DNA of 64,000 nt from Lichenicola sp965198655 (GTDB lineage: Bacteria > Pseudomonadota > Alphaproteobacteria > Acetobacterales > Acetobacteraceae), in NCBI GenBank assembly GCA_965198655.1, contig OZ240668.1, forward strand, positions 2,666,001 to 2,730,000, in the 5' to 3' direction. Made by a program: the position numbers and the translations under genes. The stretch's first letter is position 1. Every line of letters starts with the position of its first letter. Under the pieces are notes generated by a model, which was given only the letters and a program-made list of their open reading frames with translations, was not told the DNA's origin and ran no database searches. Of the stretch, positions 9,256-16,985 are shown in pieces.

Positions 9256-9546
9256 CGTTCCGACATCATCTCGTTACGAAAACCTAAAGGTGTGCTTGCG
9301 CCAACTGCGCCTCCAGCAGACTGGCCACATCGGTTGATCCCTTGCAGGGCGGATGGGAGGACGGCTGCCGACCGGATCCAGCCGATCCCGCCATGGGCGC
9401 CCTATCAATGCAGATCCGGAGTCGGCAATCATGCGCCCGAGGCTTGGCCGCCCAACAGGCCGGTGCCACAATACGTCCATGGGCAGCCGACAAGGCCCCC
9501 GAGACGGACGCTATGCACCGCCTCAAGGATCGACAGGGAGACAACG

Positions 9547-9789
9547 ATGCGCGCCTTCCAGGGACAGTTCTCCGACAACCAGCCGATCCGGCGCAGTGTG
9601 GCGGAGAAGCAGAAGCAGTTGCGCGAGCTGCGCGAAACCCTCGCGACGATGAAGGCGCACACCGCGCCGGCCCTGCGCGACAGCGTGCGCCGCCGCATCG
9701 CCGAGCTGGAGGTCGAGCTGCGCGGCACGACGGCACCTCCGGCCGCCGCCACGGGGCCCGCCCGGCCGCCGAGCCGTCCGGTCGGCTGA
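9547..9789 (+). CDS. Small hypothetical protein, helical
   Basis: This 80-residue protein starts at an ATG with a good ribosome-binding site (AGGGAG, six bases upstream). Residues about 15-60 are rich in charged residues and leucine with heptad-like spacing (SVAEKQKQLRELRETLATMKA, then RRRIAELEVELRG), suggesting a short coiled coil. The tail is Pro/Ala-rich. I do not recognise the family. It is convergent with the Nudix gene, with only 13 bases between the stop codons. Confidence 0.6.
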   Translation: MRAFQGQFSDNQPIRRSVAEKQKQLRELRETLATMKAHTAPALRDSVRRRIAELEVELRGTTAPPAAATGPARPPSRPVG

Positions 9790-9802
9790 CCGGCAGGCGC
9801 CG

Positions 9803-10450
9803 TCAGTCGAACTCGGTCGGCAGTCCCGGCTGCCGATGGTGCGCGAACAGCCGCGCGATCTGGTGCGGCAGCACCCGGCCGGTGGACAGCTCGGCCGGGA
9901 TCTCGTGCTCGGCCCAGAACCGGGCGTCCGCGGTCTCGATGTTCGGACCCGTCGCCACCAGCGCGTCCCCAACCAGCGTGCACAGGAAGAACAGCTTGTA
10001 GATCGAGAACGGGCCGGCGGGATGGTGGCCCTGCCGGGCGCGGTCGTGCAGCAGCGCCAGCTTCTCCGCCCGCACCACGTAGCCGGACTCTTCCAGCACC
10101 TCACGCACGGCGCATTCCGAGGCGGTCTGGTTCACGTCCGCCCAGCCGCCCGGCAGGGTCCAGCGGCCCTGATCGGCCAGCTCGCGCACCATCAGCAGCC
10201 GCCCCTCGGCGTCGAACACCGCGCCGCGCACATCCACCTTGGGCGTCGCGTAGCCCGTCTCGACGGCGAACATCGCCTCCAGCGCCTCCGCCGTCGCGGA
10301 CCCGCCGCTCGACGCCGCCATCATCCGCGCCGCCAGCGCGGTCAGCGCCCGGTAGCGCTCGACGTCGTACGGGTCGCGGGTGAAGGCCAGGCCGCTCTGC
10401 GCCAGCGCCTGCACCTCGCGCGCCCAGACTAGCCAATCCGGCTCGTCCAT
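9803..10450 (-). CDS. Nudix hydrolase with N-terminal Nudix-associated domain
   Basis: This 215-residue protein has a helical N-terminal domain (residues 1-65, Nudix_N type) and then a Nudix domain. The Nudix box reads GGWADVNQTASECAVREVLEESGY. The catalytic REVLEES core is intact, but the first Glu of the classical GX5E is Gln. Members with this N-domain often hydrolyse ADP-ribose or similar nucleotides; the substrate here is not shown. The ATG begins directly after the modC stop codon (TAG then ATG, no gap), so it is translated as the last gene of the molybdate operon. Confidence 0.88.
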   Translation of the reverse strand: MDEPDWLVWAREVQALAQSGLAFTRDPYDVERYRALTALAARMMAASSGGSATAEALEAMFAVETGYATPKVDVRGAVFDAEGRLLMVRELADQGRWTLPGGWADVNQTASECAVREVLEESGYVVRAEKLALLHDRARQGHHPAGPFSIYKLFFLCTLVGDALVATGPNIETADARFWAEHEIPAELSTGRVLPHQIARLFAHHRQPGLPTEFD

Positions 10451-11548
10451 CTATCCGTTCTCCCAATCCAGCACCGACACCGACGACGACTTCACCAGCG
10501 CGACCAGGGGAGTCCCCGGCGCCAGCCCGAGCCGGTCCACAGAGTCGCGCGTCACCCGCGACAACAACACCGCACCTTCGCCCGGGTGCCGCTCCAGCAC
10601 CACCACCGCCTCGGCCGTGCCCACCGGACGCACCGCGCGCACACGCATCGACAGGGCGTTCTGGGCGCTGGTCCGCGGCACCGCCCCCTCGGCGCGCAGC
10701 AGCACCACCTCGCGTGCCGGCACCGACAAACGCAGCCGCGTGCCGAGGCCGAACGGCAGCAAGGCCACCGACAGCGCGAGCCCGCCCGCCTCGATCCGCG
10801 TCAGCCCGCGTCCCGGCTCGTGCCCGGCGACCACGCCCTCGAGCAGCGCCGCGGCGTCCGGCTGATCGGCCAGCGGACCGTCCGACAGCATCGCCGCCAC
10901 CGGCCCGCATCCCACCACCCGCCCGGCCTCGACCAGCGCCAGGGTGTCGCAAAGCCCCATCGCTTCCTCGCGCCGGTGCGTCACGTACAGGATCGGCAGG
11001 CCGGCCTGCGCGCGCAGCCGCGACAGGAACGGCAGGATCTCCGCACGCCGCCTGTCGTCGAGCCCGGACAGCGGCTCGTCCATCGCCAGCAACGCCGGCC
11101 GCGATAGGAGGGCGCGCCCGATCGCCACGCGCTGCCGCTCGCCGCCGGACAGGGCGCTGCTGCGCCGGCGCAGCAGCGGCTCCAGCCCGAGCAGCGACAC
11201 CACCTCGTCGAAGCCAGGCCCTTCCGCCGAGGCCGGCGCCCGACGCGCCCCGTAGCGCAGGTTGCCGGTCACCGACAAATGCGGGAACAGCCGGCTGTCC
11301 TGGAACACGGCGCCGATCCGACGCGCTTCCGGGCGCAGCCACACCCCCGGCCCGGACAGCACCCGGCCGCCGAGCCTGATCTCGCTCCAGTCCGGCCGGA
11401 ACGCGCCGCACAGGGCCGCCACCAGGCTGCTCTTGCCGGCGCCGGACGGCCCGAACAGCCCGACGATCCCCGGCAGCGGTGCCACCAGCGACAGGTCCAG
11501 CGCCTGGCCGGTGGCGTAGCGGTGTCGCAGCCGCACCTCGAGCGTCAC
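10451..11548 (-). CDS. modC: Molybdate ABC transporter ATP-binding protein
   Basis: This 365-residue ATPase powers molybdate import with ModA and ModB. Walker A (GPSGAGKSS) is at about residues 33-41. The ABC signature LSGGERQR, Walker B (ALLAMDEPLSGLD) and the switch His in YVTHRREEA are all present. The C-terminal 130 residues form the molybdate-binding MOP/TOBE-like regulatory domain expected of ModC. The start is GTG at 11548, whose GTGA overlaps the modB stop by four bases; no ATG lies near. Confidence 0.93.
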   Translation of the reverse strand: MTLEVRLRHRYATGQALDLSLVAPLPGIVGLFGPSGAGKSSLVAALCGAFRPDWSEIRLGGRVLSGPGVWLRPEARRIGAVFQDSRLFPHLSVTGNLRYGARRAPASAEGPGFDEVVSLLGLEPLLRRRSSALSGGERQRVAIGRALLSRPALLAMDEPLSGLDDRRRAEILPFLSRLRAQAGLPILYVTHRREEAMGLCDTLALVEAGRVVGCGPVAAMLSDGPLADQPDAAALLEGVVAGHEPGRGLTRIEAGGLALSVALLPFGLGTRLRLSVPAREVVLLRAEGAVPRTSAQNALSMRVRAVRPVGTAEAVVVLERHPGEGAVLLSRVTRDSVDRLGLAPGTPLVALVKSSSVSVLDWENG

Positions 11549-12234
11549 CGCCGACGCAGCCGGCGCAGCAGCAGCTCCGACGACAGCAGCCCAGCTAGCG
11601 CCAGCGCGATCGACACCGTGGCCAGCCGTGCCGCCACCGCCTCGCCGCCCGGCACCTGCAGCGCCTGGTAGATCGCCAGCGGCAGGGTCTGGGTGCGGCC
11701 GGGGATGCTGCCGGCAAAGGTGATCACCGCGCCGAACTCGCCGAGGCTCGCGGCATAACCGACCGCCAGCGCCGCCAGCACGCCGGGAGCGGCCAGCGGC
11801 AGGGTCACGGTGGCGAAGCGGTCCAGCGGGCCGGCGCCGAGCCCGGCGGCCGCGTCCTGCAGCCCGGGATCGATCGCCTCCAGCGACAGCCGGATGGTGC
11901 GCACCATCAGCGGCAGCACCATCACTCCGGTCGCGAGCGCGGCACCCGCGCTGGTGAACACCAGCCGGGCCCGGAACAGCCGCCACAGCACCGCCCCGGC
12001 GGGCCCGTGCAGCCCGAACAGCAGCAGCAGCAGCCAGCCGGTGACCACCGGTGGCAGCACCATCGGCAGGTGCACCAGCGCGTCCAGCAGCGGGCGTCCC
12101 GGCAGCACCGGACGCGCCAGCAGGGCGGCCAGCAGCAGCGCCACCGGCAGGGCGCCGGCGACCGCTATCAGCGCCACGTGCAGGGTGAGCCGCACCGCCT
12201 CCCATTGTGCCGGATCGAGCGTGCGAGCGAGCAT
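11545..12234 (-). CDS. modB: Molybdate ABC transporter permease
   Basis: This 229-residue inner-membrane permease has five to six hydrophobic helices. It carries the conserved binding-protein-dependent permease loop, seen as AAAGLGAGPLDRFATVTLPLA (the EAA-type loop that contacts ModC). It begins at ATG 12234 in a TGATG junction with the modA stop and ends in a GTGA overlap with modC. Length is normal for ModB. Confidence 0.93.
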   Translation of the reverse strand: MLARTLDPAQWEAVRLTLHVALIAVAGALPVALLLAALLARPVLPGRPLLDALVHLPMVLPPVVTGWLLLLLFGLHGPAGAVLWRLFRARLVFTSAGAALATGVMVLPLMVRTIRLSLEAIDPGLQDAAAGLGAGPLDRFATVTLPLAAPGVLAALAVGYAASLGEFGAVITFAGSIPGRTQTLPLAIYQALQVPGGEAVAARLATVSIALALAGLLSSELLLRRLRRR

Positions 12235-13034
12235 CAGGAACGGGTCTGGAACCCGGCCTCGCGGAACACCACGGCGGCTTGTGCGGTGTGCAGGAAGCGC
12301 AGGAACGCCGCCGCCTCGGGTGCGGCCGTCAGCGCCGCCGCCGGATACAGGATCGGGGGATGGCTGTCCTCCGGGAAGGTCCCGGCCACCGCCAGCCCGG
12401 GTGCTGCGCGGACGTCGCTGCCGTAGACGATCCCGGCCCGGACCTCGCCGCGTTCCACCAGCAGCAGCGCCGCCCGGACGTTCTCCGCCGGGGCCAGCCG
12501 GCCGGCCACGGACGCCCACAGCCCGAGCTTGGTCAGGGCCGCCTGGGCGTAGAGCCCGGCCGGCACCGAGCGCGGGTCGCCGACCGCGAGGCGGCCATCC
12601 GGCCCGAGCAGTGCTGCGAGGTCGAGGCGGGAATCGATCGCCACCGGCGGCGCTCCCTGCTTCTCCACCAGCACCAGGGTGTTGCCGAGCAGGTCGCCGC
12701 GCGTGCCCGGTTGCACCAGCTTGCGTGCCGCCAGCCAGTCCATCCATTTCTCGTCCGCGGACACGAACAGGTCGGCCGGTGCGCCCTGGGCCGCCTGCTG
12801 CGCGAGTACCGCGCTGGAAGCGAAGGACAGGGAGGGCATCGGATGCCCCTGCGCCACCCACAGCCGCGCCACCTTGCCCATCGCGTCGGTGAGGCTGGCG
12901 GCGGCGAACACCGCGACCGGCCGCTCCGCCGCCCGGGCCGGACGGCCGGGCCCGGATAGCAGCACCAGGGCCAGCGCGACGGCAAGCGTCACCAATCCCG
13001 TGCCGCCGCGTCCACCCGTCCCACCTGTTGCCAT
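12234..13034 (-). CDS. modA: Molybdate-binding periplasmic protein
   Basis: This 266-residue protein has a cleavable signal peptide (hydrophobic run LVTLAVALALVLLSG, likely cut after ARA near residue 35). It then shows the ModA signature VFAAASLTDAM, whose Ser and Ala backbone contact oxyanions. Further ModA features are SFASSAVLAQQ and the SADEKWMDWL stretch. It captures molybdate or tungstate for ModBC. The ATG at 13034 is chosen because the longer frame has no signal peptide in the right place. Operon order is modA-modB-modC-Nudix. I see no Mo-co riboswitch or clear ModE palindrome upstream. Confidence 0.93.
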   Translation of the reverse strand: MATGGTGGRGGTGLVTLAVALALVLLSGPGRPARAAERPVAVFAAASLTDAMGKVARLWVAQGHPMPSLSFASSAVLAQQAAQGAPADLFVSADEKWMDWLAARKLVQPGTRGDLLGNTLVLVEKQGAPPVAIDSRLDLAALLGPDGRLAVGDPRSVPAGLYAQAALTKLGLWASVAGRLAPAENVRAALLLVERGEVRAGIVYGSDVRAAPGLAVAGTFPEDSHPPILYPAAALTAAPEAAAFLRFLHTAQAAVVFREAGFQTRS

Positions 13035-13119
13035 GTCCGATCCCCGGCCCCACTGGTGCGACCCTAGATCGGACCGCCCGCTGCGACCAACTCCGGAACC
13101 ACCGCGTCGGAGCCCGTTC

Positions 13120-13952
13120 ATGACCCGCCTAAGCCTCGCCGCCGCCGTCGCCGACACCCTGGACCGCCTGCGGGAGCGCTGCCCGCTGGTGCACAGCATC
13201 ACCAACCTCGTGGTCACCAACAGCACCGCGAACGCCGTGCTGGCGGTCGGCGCGTCGCCGGCCATGGTCGAGTCGGTCGAGGAAGCGGGCCCCTTCGCGC
13301 GGATCGCCGACGCCCTGGTGATCAACCTCGGCACCATGACCCCCGACCGCGCTCGCGCCATGCACGCCGCCGCCGCGTCCGCGCGCGACGCCGGCACGCC
13401 CTGGGTCCTCGACCCGGTCGCAGTGGGCGCGCTGGACTACCGGTCCGGCGTCGCCCTCGACCTGCTGGCGCACCGGCCGCAGGCGATCCGCGGCAACGCG
13501 TCGGAGATACTGGCCCTCGACGCCCTGTGCGCGGCCGAGCGGGCGGTCGCCGGCCGCGGCGTCGACGCAGCGCACGCGGCCGGAACGGCGAGGAACGCCG
13601 CGCAGCGCCTGGCGCGACGAAGCGGCGCCGTCGTCACCGTCAGCGGCGCGGTCGACCTCGTGACCGACGGACGGGAGTTGGCCGAAATCGCCAACGGTCA
13701 TCCCATGATCCCGCGCGTGACCGGGCTCGGCTGCACCGCGACCGCGATCATCGGCGCCTGCCTCGCGGTCGAGCCCGACCCGTTCCTCGCTTCCCTGCAC
13801 GGCATGACCCTGATCGGGCTGGGGGCGAGCGCGCCGCGGAACGCGCCCGCGGTCCCGGCTCGCTGCAGGTGGAGCTGCTCGACGCGCTCTATCGGCTCGA
13901 CCGGCCGACCCTCCTCGCCCGCGCGCGCCTGGAGCTGCATCCGCTTGCCTGA
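13120..13952 (+). pseudogene. thiM: Hydroxyethylthiazole kinase, frameshifted
   Basis: ThiM phosphorylates 4-methyl-5-(2-hydroxyethyl)thiazole for thiamine salvage. The N-terminal 230 residues are intact: VHSITNLVVTN, the substrate loop VLDPVAVGA, GNASEI, and the ATP/catalytic region TGLGCTATA. At the G5 run 13821-13825 the frame fails. The C-terminus (GERAAERARGPGS, then LQVELLDALYRLD, ending LELHPLA at 13952) is in the next frame. Adding one G would give a 277-residue protein of normal length. It is either a recent inactivating deletion or a base-calling error. No TPP riboswitch is visible in the 85 bases between modA and thiM. Confidence 0.85.
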
Positions 13953-14002
13953 GCGGAGGCAGGAACGTATGGTGAACGGCAGCAACGACGAGGCGATACG
14001 CG

Positions 14003-14254
14003 ATGTCGATGACCACACGGATCATCTACCAGCCCTACCACCACGCCGGCCACGCCTCGCTCCGCGCCGGCACGCCGGTCGCCTGCCGCACCGCGGAGGA
14101 GGGCCTGCGGCGAGCCGAGCGCGCGTTCTCGGCAGGCCTGGTGGCAGGCGCCGACGTGGTGCTGGTGCGCCACGACGAGGAGGCGGACGAGTTCGGCGAT
14201 CCCGAGTTCATCGGCCGGCTCGGCAGCACGCCCGAGCCCTCCGAGCCGTCCTGA
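14003..14254 (+). CDS. Small hypothetical protein
   Basis: This 83-residue acidic protein starts at ATG 14003 (GAGGCG lies upstream). Features are an IIYQPYHHAGHASL motif near the N-terminus, a central helix (AEEGLRRAERAFSAG) and an acidic end (RHDEEADEFGDPEF). I do not recognise the family. It lies 50 bases downstream of the thiM remnant on the same strand and converges with the long gene at 14279. It is supported by coding-like codon use and a fair ribosome-binding site only. Confidence 0.5.
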   Translation: MSMTTRIIYQPYHHAGHASLRAGTPVACRTAEEGLRRAERAFSAGLVAGADVVLVRHDEEADEFGDPEFIGRLGSTPEPSEPS

Positions 14255-14278
14255 CCGGGGCGCTCCTGATGGGGGCGC

Positions 14279-16669
14279 TCAGCCGGCCGGGCGACGCGGC
14301 AACCGGCGGCGCAGCAGCTCCTCGAACTGCTTGAACACGGGCGCGCGGGCGACGGTGAAGTCGGTGCGTCCCGGCTCCGCCGCCGCGGGCGCGTCCTGCA
14401 CGTCGTCCGCCGACACGAACTGCATCTCCGAACCGCCGGGCGGTGCCGACGCGCCGTCGTAGATGTGCAGGTCCTCGCGATGCTCGAGGTTCCAGCGGCT
14501 GGACAGCACCAGGCCCGGCGTGTTGCAGATCCAGCGGTACTTCGCGAGCGCCGCACCGAGGGGCGCGATGAACGCGTCGGCGCGGGAGCACCACAGCACG
14601 CTGCGCAGCGCCGAGCGGTTGATGGTGTCGACGAACCGCACGCCCGAGCGTCCGGCCACGTCCGCCAGCGACCGCGCCAGCGCCAGCTCGCGCGCCAGGT
14701 CGCTGCCTGCCGGGGCCCGCTCGGCCTGGCCGCGGTCCTGCACGTCGTTCAGGCCGTCCAGCACCACCGTGCAGCCGGGAAACGCGCGTGCCAGGTGACG
14801 GATCAGGGCAGTGGCGAAGTCCTCCAGGTCGGTCAGGGTGCGATTGCCGACCCGGATGCCGAGCAGCACCATCGGCGCCGGCCGGCGACGGGCCGCATCC
14901 GCCTCGCGACGCGCGCCCTGCAGCTCCGGCAGCGCTTCGGCCGCTCCCAGCACCACGCCGCGCAGCGATGCCGGCACGCTGATCGCGGTGTACTTGATGA
15001 CGCGCTGGCGGCGCCGGTAGAACGTGTCGACGTACGACGCGAACGGCGCCTGGTGCCGTGCGATGCGGCCGTCCAGCGCCGGGAACATGCGCTCCTCCGG
15101 CCCGAAGAACTGCTGCGTGCGGCCGAGCTCGAACATCTGCAACTGCGGCAGCCGCTGCGGCGGCAGGGCCAGGCGCTGCATCACCGCGAGGCCGGACAGG
15201 TCCTGCCAGACGTAGTGGCCGATATGCACGGCACAGCCGCCATAAACCAACTGCACGGTCGGATCCGGCGGCTGGTCCCGCCCCTCCGCCAGGGCGGGGC
15301 CGAACTGGCACACGTGGCGCAGCATGGTCTCGCCGAACCGGGCGATGCGCACGAAGTCGCTGCCCAGCGCCGGGGTCTGCATCACCAGCAGCTCGGCGGT
15401 CGGGAAGTACAGTGCGTAGTTGCGGAAATGCCCGCCGGAGCAGATCACGTAGAACGCGAGTCCGGTCGGCTCCTGGATGAAGCGGTAGGCGAAGCAGTCG
15501 CGGTCCAGCAGCAGCGCGAACCCGTCGCTGTCCACCGGGACACCGTCCAAAGGTGAGGGCCACCGCATCCGTCCGGTCCTGAGCAGACGGTCGGCCTCCT
15601 CCTGGAGCGGGTGCAGCAGGGCGCTGCGGATCAGCTCCGGCTCGAAGCCGTGCAAGGCCCGCCCGGTCGGCACCAGGTAGCCGAGCCCGGGCGGCAGAGT
15701 CTCGCTGAGCGCCCAGATCCGGGTATCGCCTCCGCGGTTGCTCGCCTCCATCCAGGCCGACGCCAGGCCGCCGAGCTGGTCGGGCGGCACGCTGCCCATC
15801 ACCGGGCCGACCGGCGCGGGTGCCGGTCCCTCGCGTCCCAGCACCCCCTGCTCCCACATCGCCTCGAGCAGCGGAATCGCCTTCTGCAGCACGTGCTGCT
15901 GCAGCGGCGGCGGAAGCTGGCCCAGGTGGTTCCCCACCACCCGTCCGTGCAGGTCGGCGAACCAGGCCGCCCGCTCCCCGTCGCGGTGGCGCAGCGCGAT
16001 GGTCAGCATCGGCGCGAAGCCGGCCTCGATCCCCTCGATCCGCCACCCGTCCCGCAGCTCGGCCGCAGCACCGCCCGCGCTGAGCGGCACCAGCGCGCCG
16101 GGATGGCCGATCCGATAGCCGTCGGTGCCGGGGGCCGGCTCGAAGCGCAGCGGTGGCGGCGGTCCCTGCCAGGTCTGCGCCGCCTGCACGACGGGCGCGG
16201 GAGCGTCCAGCAGCGCGTCCAGCCCGTGCCGCACCGCCTGCGGCAGCCGCAGATAGGCCTGCACCGCGTCCGGCATGGCGATCCGGATCGGCGCGTTCCG
16301 GGTCATGGACAGCCACAACGCCACCTCGCGCATGCGCGCCGCCGAGCGCGCGCGCTCGTGCTGCGGCCGCTCGTGCGGCGGCTGCGCCATCCGGCCCTCG
16401 TGGTCGATGTGCCACCAGGCAACCTCGCCGCTCTCGTGTCGCAGCACCAGCAGCCAGAGCGGATGAAGCAGCGTGAACAGGCTGTCCGCCCGCCAGCCCG
16501 GGTTGAACAGCCGGATCGGCTGGTCGTTGCTCATCAGGGCGATCGGCGCCCGGCCGGGAATGCGCAGGAGCATCCCGTTCGGGCCATGCTGCACGGGACG
16601 CTCGACCAGCAGCGGCAGCGCCTCGCCGACGGCGTCATCGGCCAGCCTGGTTCCCGTTCCTTCAAACAC
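14279..16669 (-). CDS. Large protein with putative glycosyltransferase-61-like C-terminal domain (paralog A)
   Basis: This 796-residue protein has no signal peptide. The start is taken as GTG 16669, which has GAGGTG just upstream; the open frame continues to 16798 through repeat sequence. The first 350 residues are unassigned. From about residue 480 there is a series of motifs shared with the gene at 37033: GHYVWQDLSGL, FGPEERMFP, GIRVGNRTL, TVVLDGLN, and GAALAKYRWICNTPG at about 702-716. The last resembles the end of GT61/DUF563 transferases, where a GA motif precedes a donor-binding loop. A role in surface polysaccharide or glycoprotein decoration is inference. No sugar-metabolism gene is adjacent. 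Confidence 0.6.
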   Translation of the reverse strand: MFEGTGTRLADDAVGEALPLLVERPVQHGPNGMLLRIPGRAPIALMSNDQPIRLFNPGWRADSLFTLLHPLWLLVLRHESGEVAWWHIDHEGRMAQPPHERPQHERARSAARMREVALWLSMTRNAPIRIAMPDAVQAYLRLPQAVRHGLDALLDAPAPVVQAAQTWQGPPPPLRFEPAPGTDGYRIGHPGALVPLSAGGAAAELRDGWRIEGIEAGFAPMLTIALRHRDGERAAWFADLHGRVVGNHLGQLPPPLQQHVLQKAIPLLEAMWEQGVLGREGPAPAPVGPVMGSVPPDQLGGLASAWMEASNRGGDTRIWALSETLPPGLGYLVPTGRALHGFEPELIRSALLHPLQEEADRLLRTGRMRWPSPLDGVPVDSDGFALLLDRDCFAYRFIQEPTGLAFYVICSGGHFRNYALYFPTAELLVMQTPALGSDFVRIARFGETMLRHVCQFGPALAEGRDQPPDPTVQLVYGGCAVHIGHYVWQDLSGLAVMQRLALPPQRLPQLQMFELGRTQQFFGPEERMFPALDGRIARHQAPFASYVDTFYRRRQRVIKYTAISVPASLRGVVLGAAEALPELQGARREADAARRRPAPMVLLGIRVGNRTLTDLEDFATALIRHLARAFPGCTVVLDGLNDVQDRGQAERAPAGSDLARELALARSLADVAGRSGVRFVDTINRSALRSVLWCSRADAFIAPLGAALAKYRWICNTPGLVLSSRWNLEHREDLHIYDGASAPPGGSEMQFVSADDVQDAPAAAEPGRTDFTVARAPVFKQFEELLRRRLPRRPAG

Positions 16670-16985
16670 GCCACACCTCGCACCAGGACACGCAGCCGCT
16701 AGTTTGGTCTCGGCCAGGAAGCAAGGCCAGGGCGCTGCCCATCGATCTGCTTCGCAGCTCGATCCGCTGGGGCCGTCACGCGAAGCGTGCTCACGCACGA
16801 CGGCTCCAGACCCCTTTTACTTCAAGAACCGGGTTTGAAGGGCTTTGCCCTTCATGGGGTCCAGGAGCAAACCCCTGGCCTTTCTTCGCGACGCACGGTT
16901 TGACAGGACCGGCCGCGCGTGTTGGGTGCCGCTCCGTTTCGCGGCCGGCGCCGCACCCCGATCCGCCTGTCAGGACCTGCCGCCG
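16670..16985. other. Intergenic region with palindromic repeats
   Basis: This 316-base divergent region lies between the putative glycosyltransferase and the MscS gene. From about 16719 it holds GCAAGGCCAGGGCGCTGCCC, which looks like the first part of the repeat seen at 6797. Short dyads such as GTCACGCGAAGCGTG follow, and then the full inverted copy at 16831-16883. Both promoters must lie here, but I cannot point to a convincing -35/-10 pair. Confidence 0.5.
16831..16883 (-). repeat. Palindromic intergenic repeat, copy 2
   Basis: This is the reverse-strand match to 6797-6849. Read on the minus strand it runs from AAGGCCAGGGG to CTTCAAACCC with the same two dyads (CAGGGGtttgCTCCTG, imperfect, and AAGGGCaaaGCCCTT). 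The three or so differences between the copies fall mainly in the loops, and the second-dyad stem is unchanged, which fits selection for the hairpin. It lies upstream of the MscS gene. Confidence 0.8.

Noticed and set aside
13035..13119. TPP riboswitch before thiM
   Set aside because: I found no CTGAGA or the conserved thi-box core in these 85 bases.
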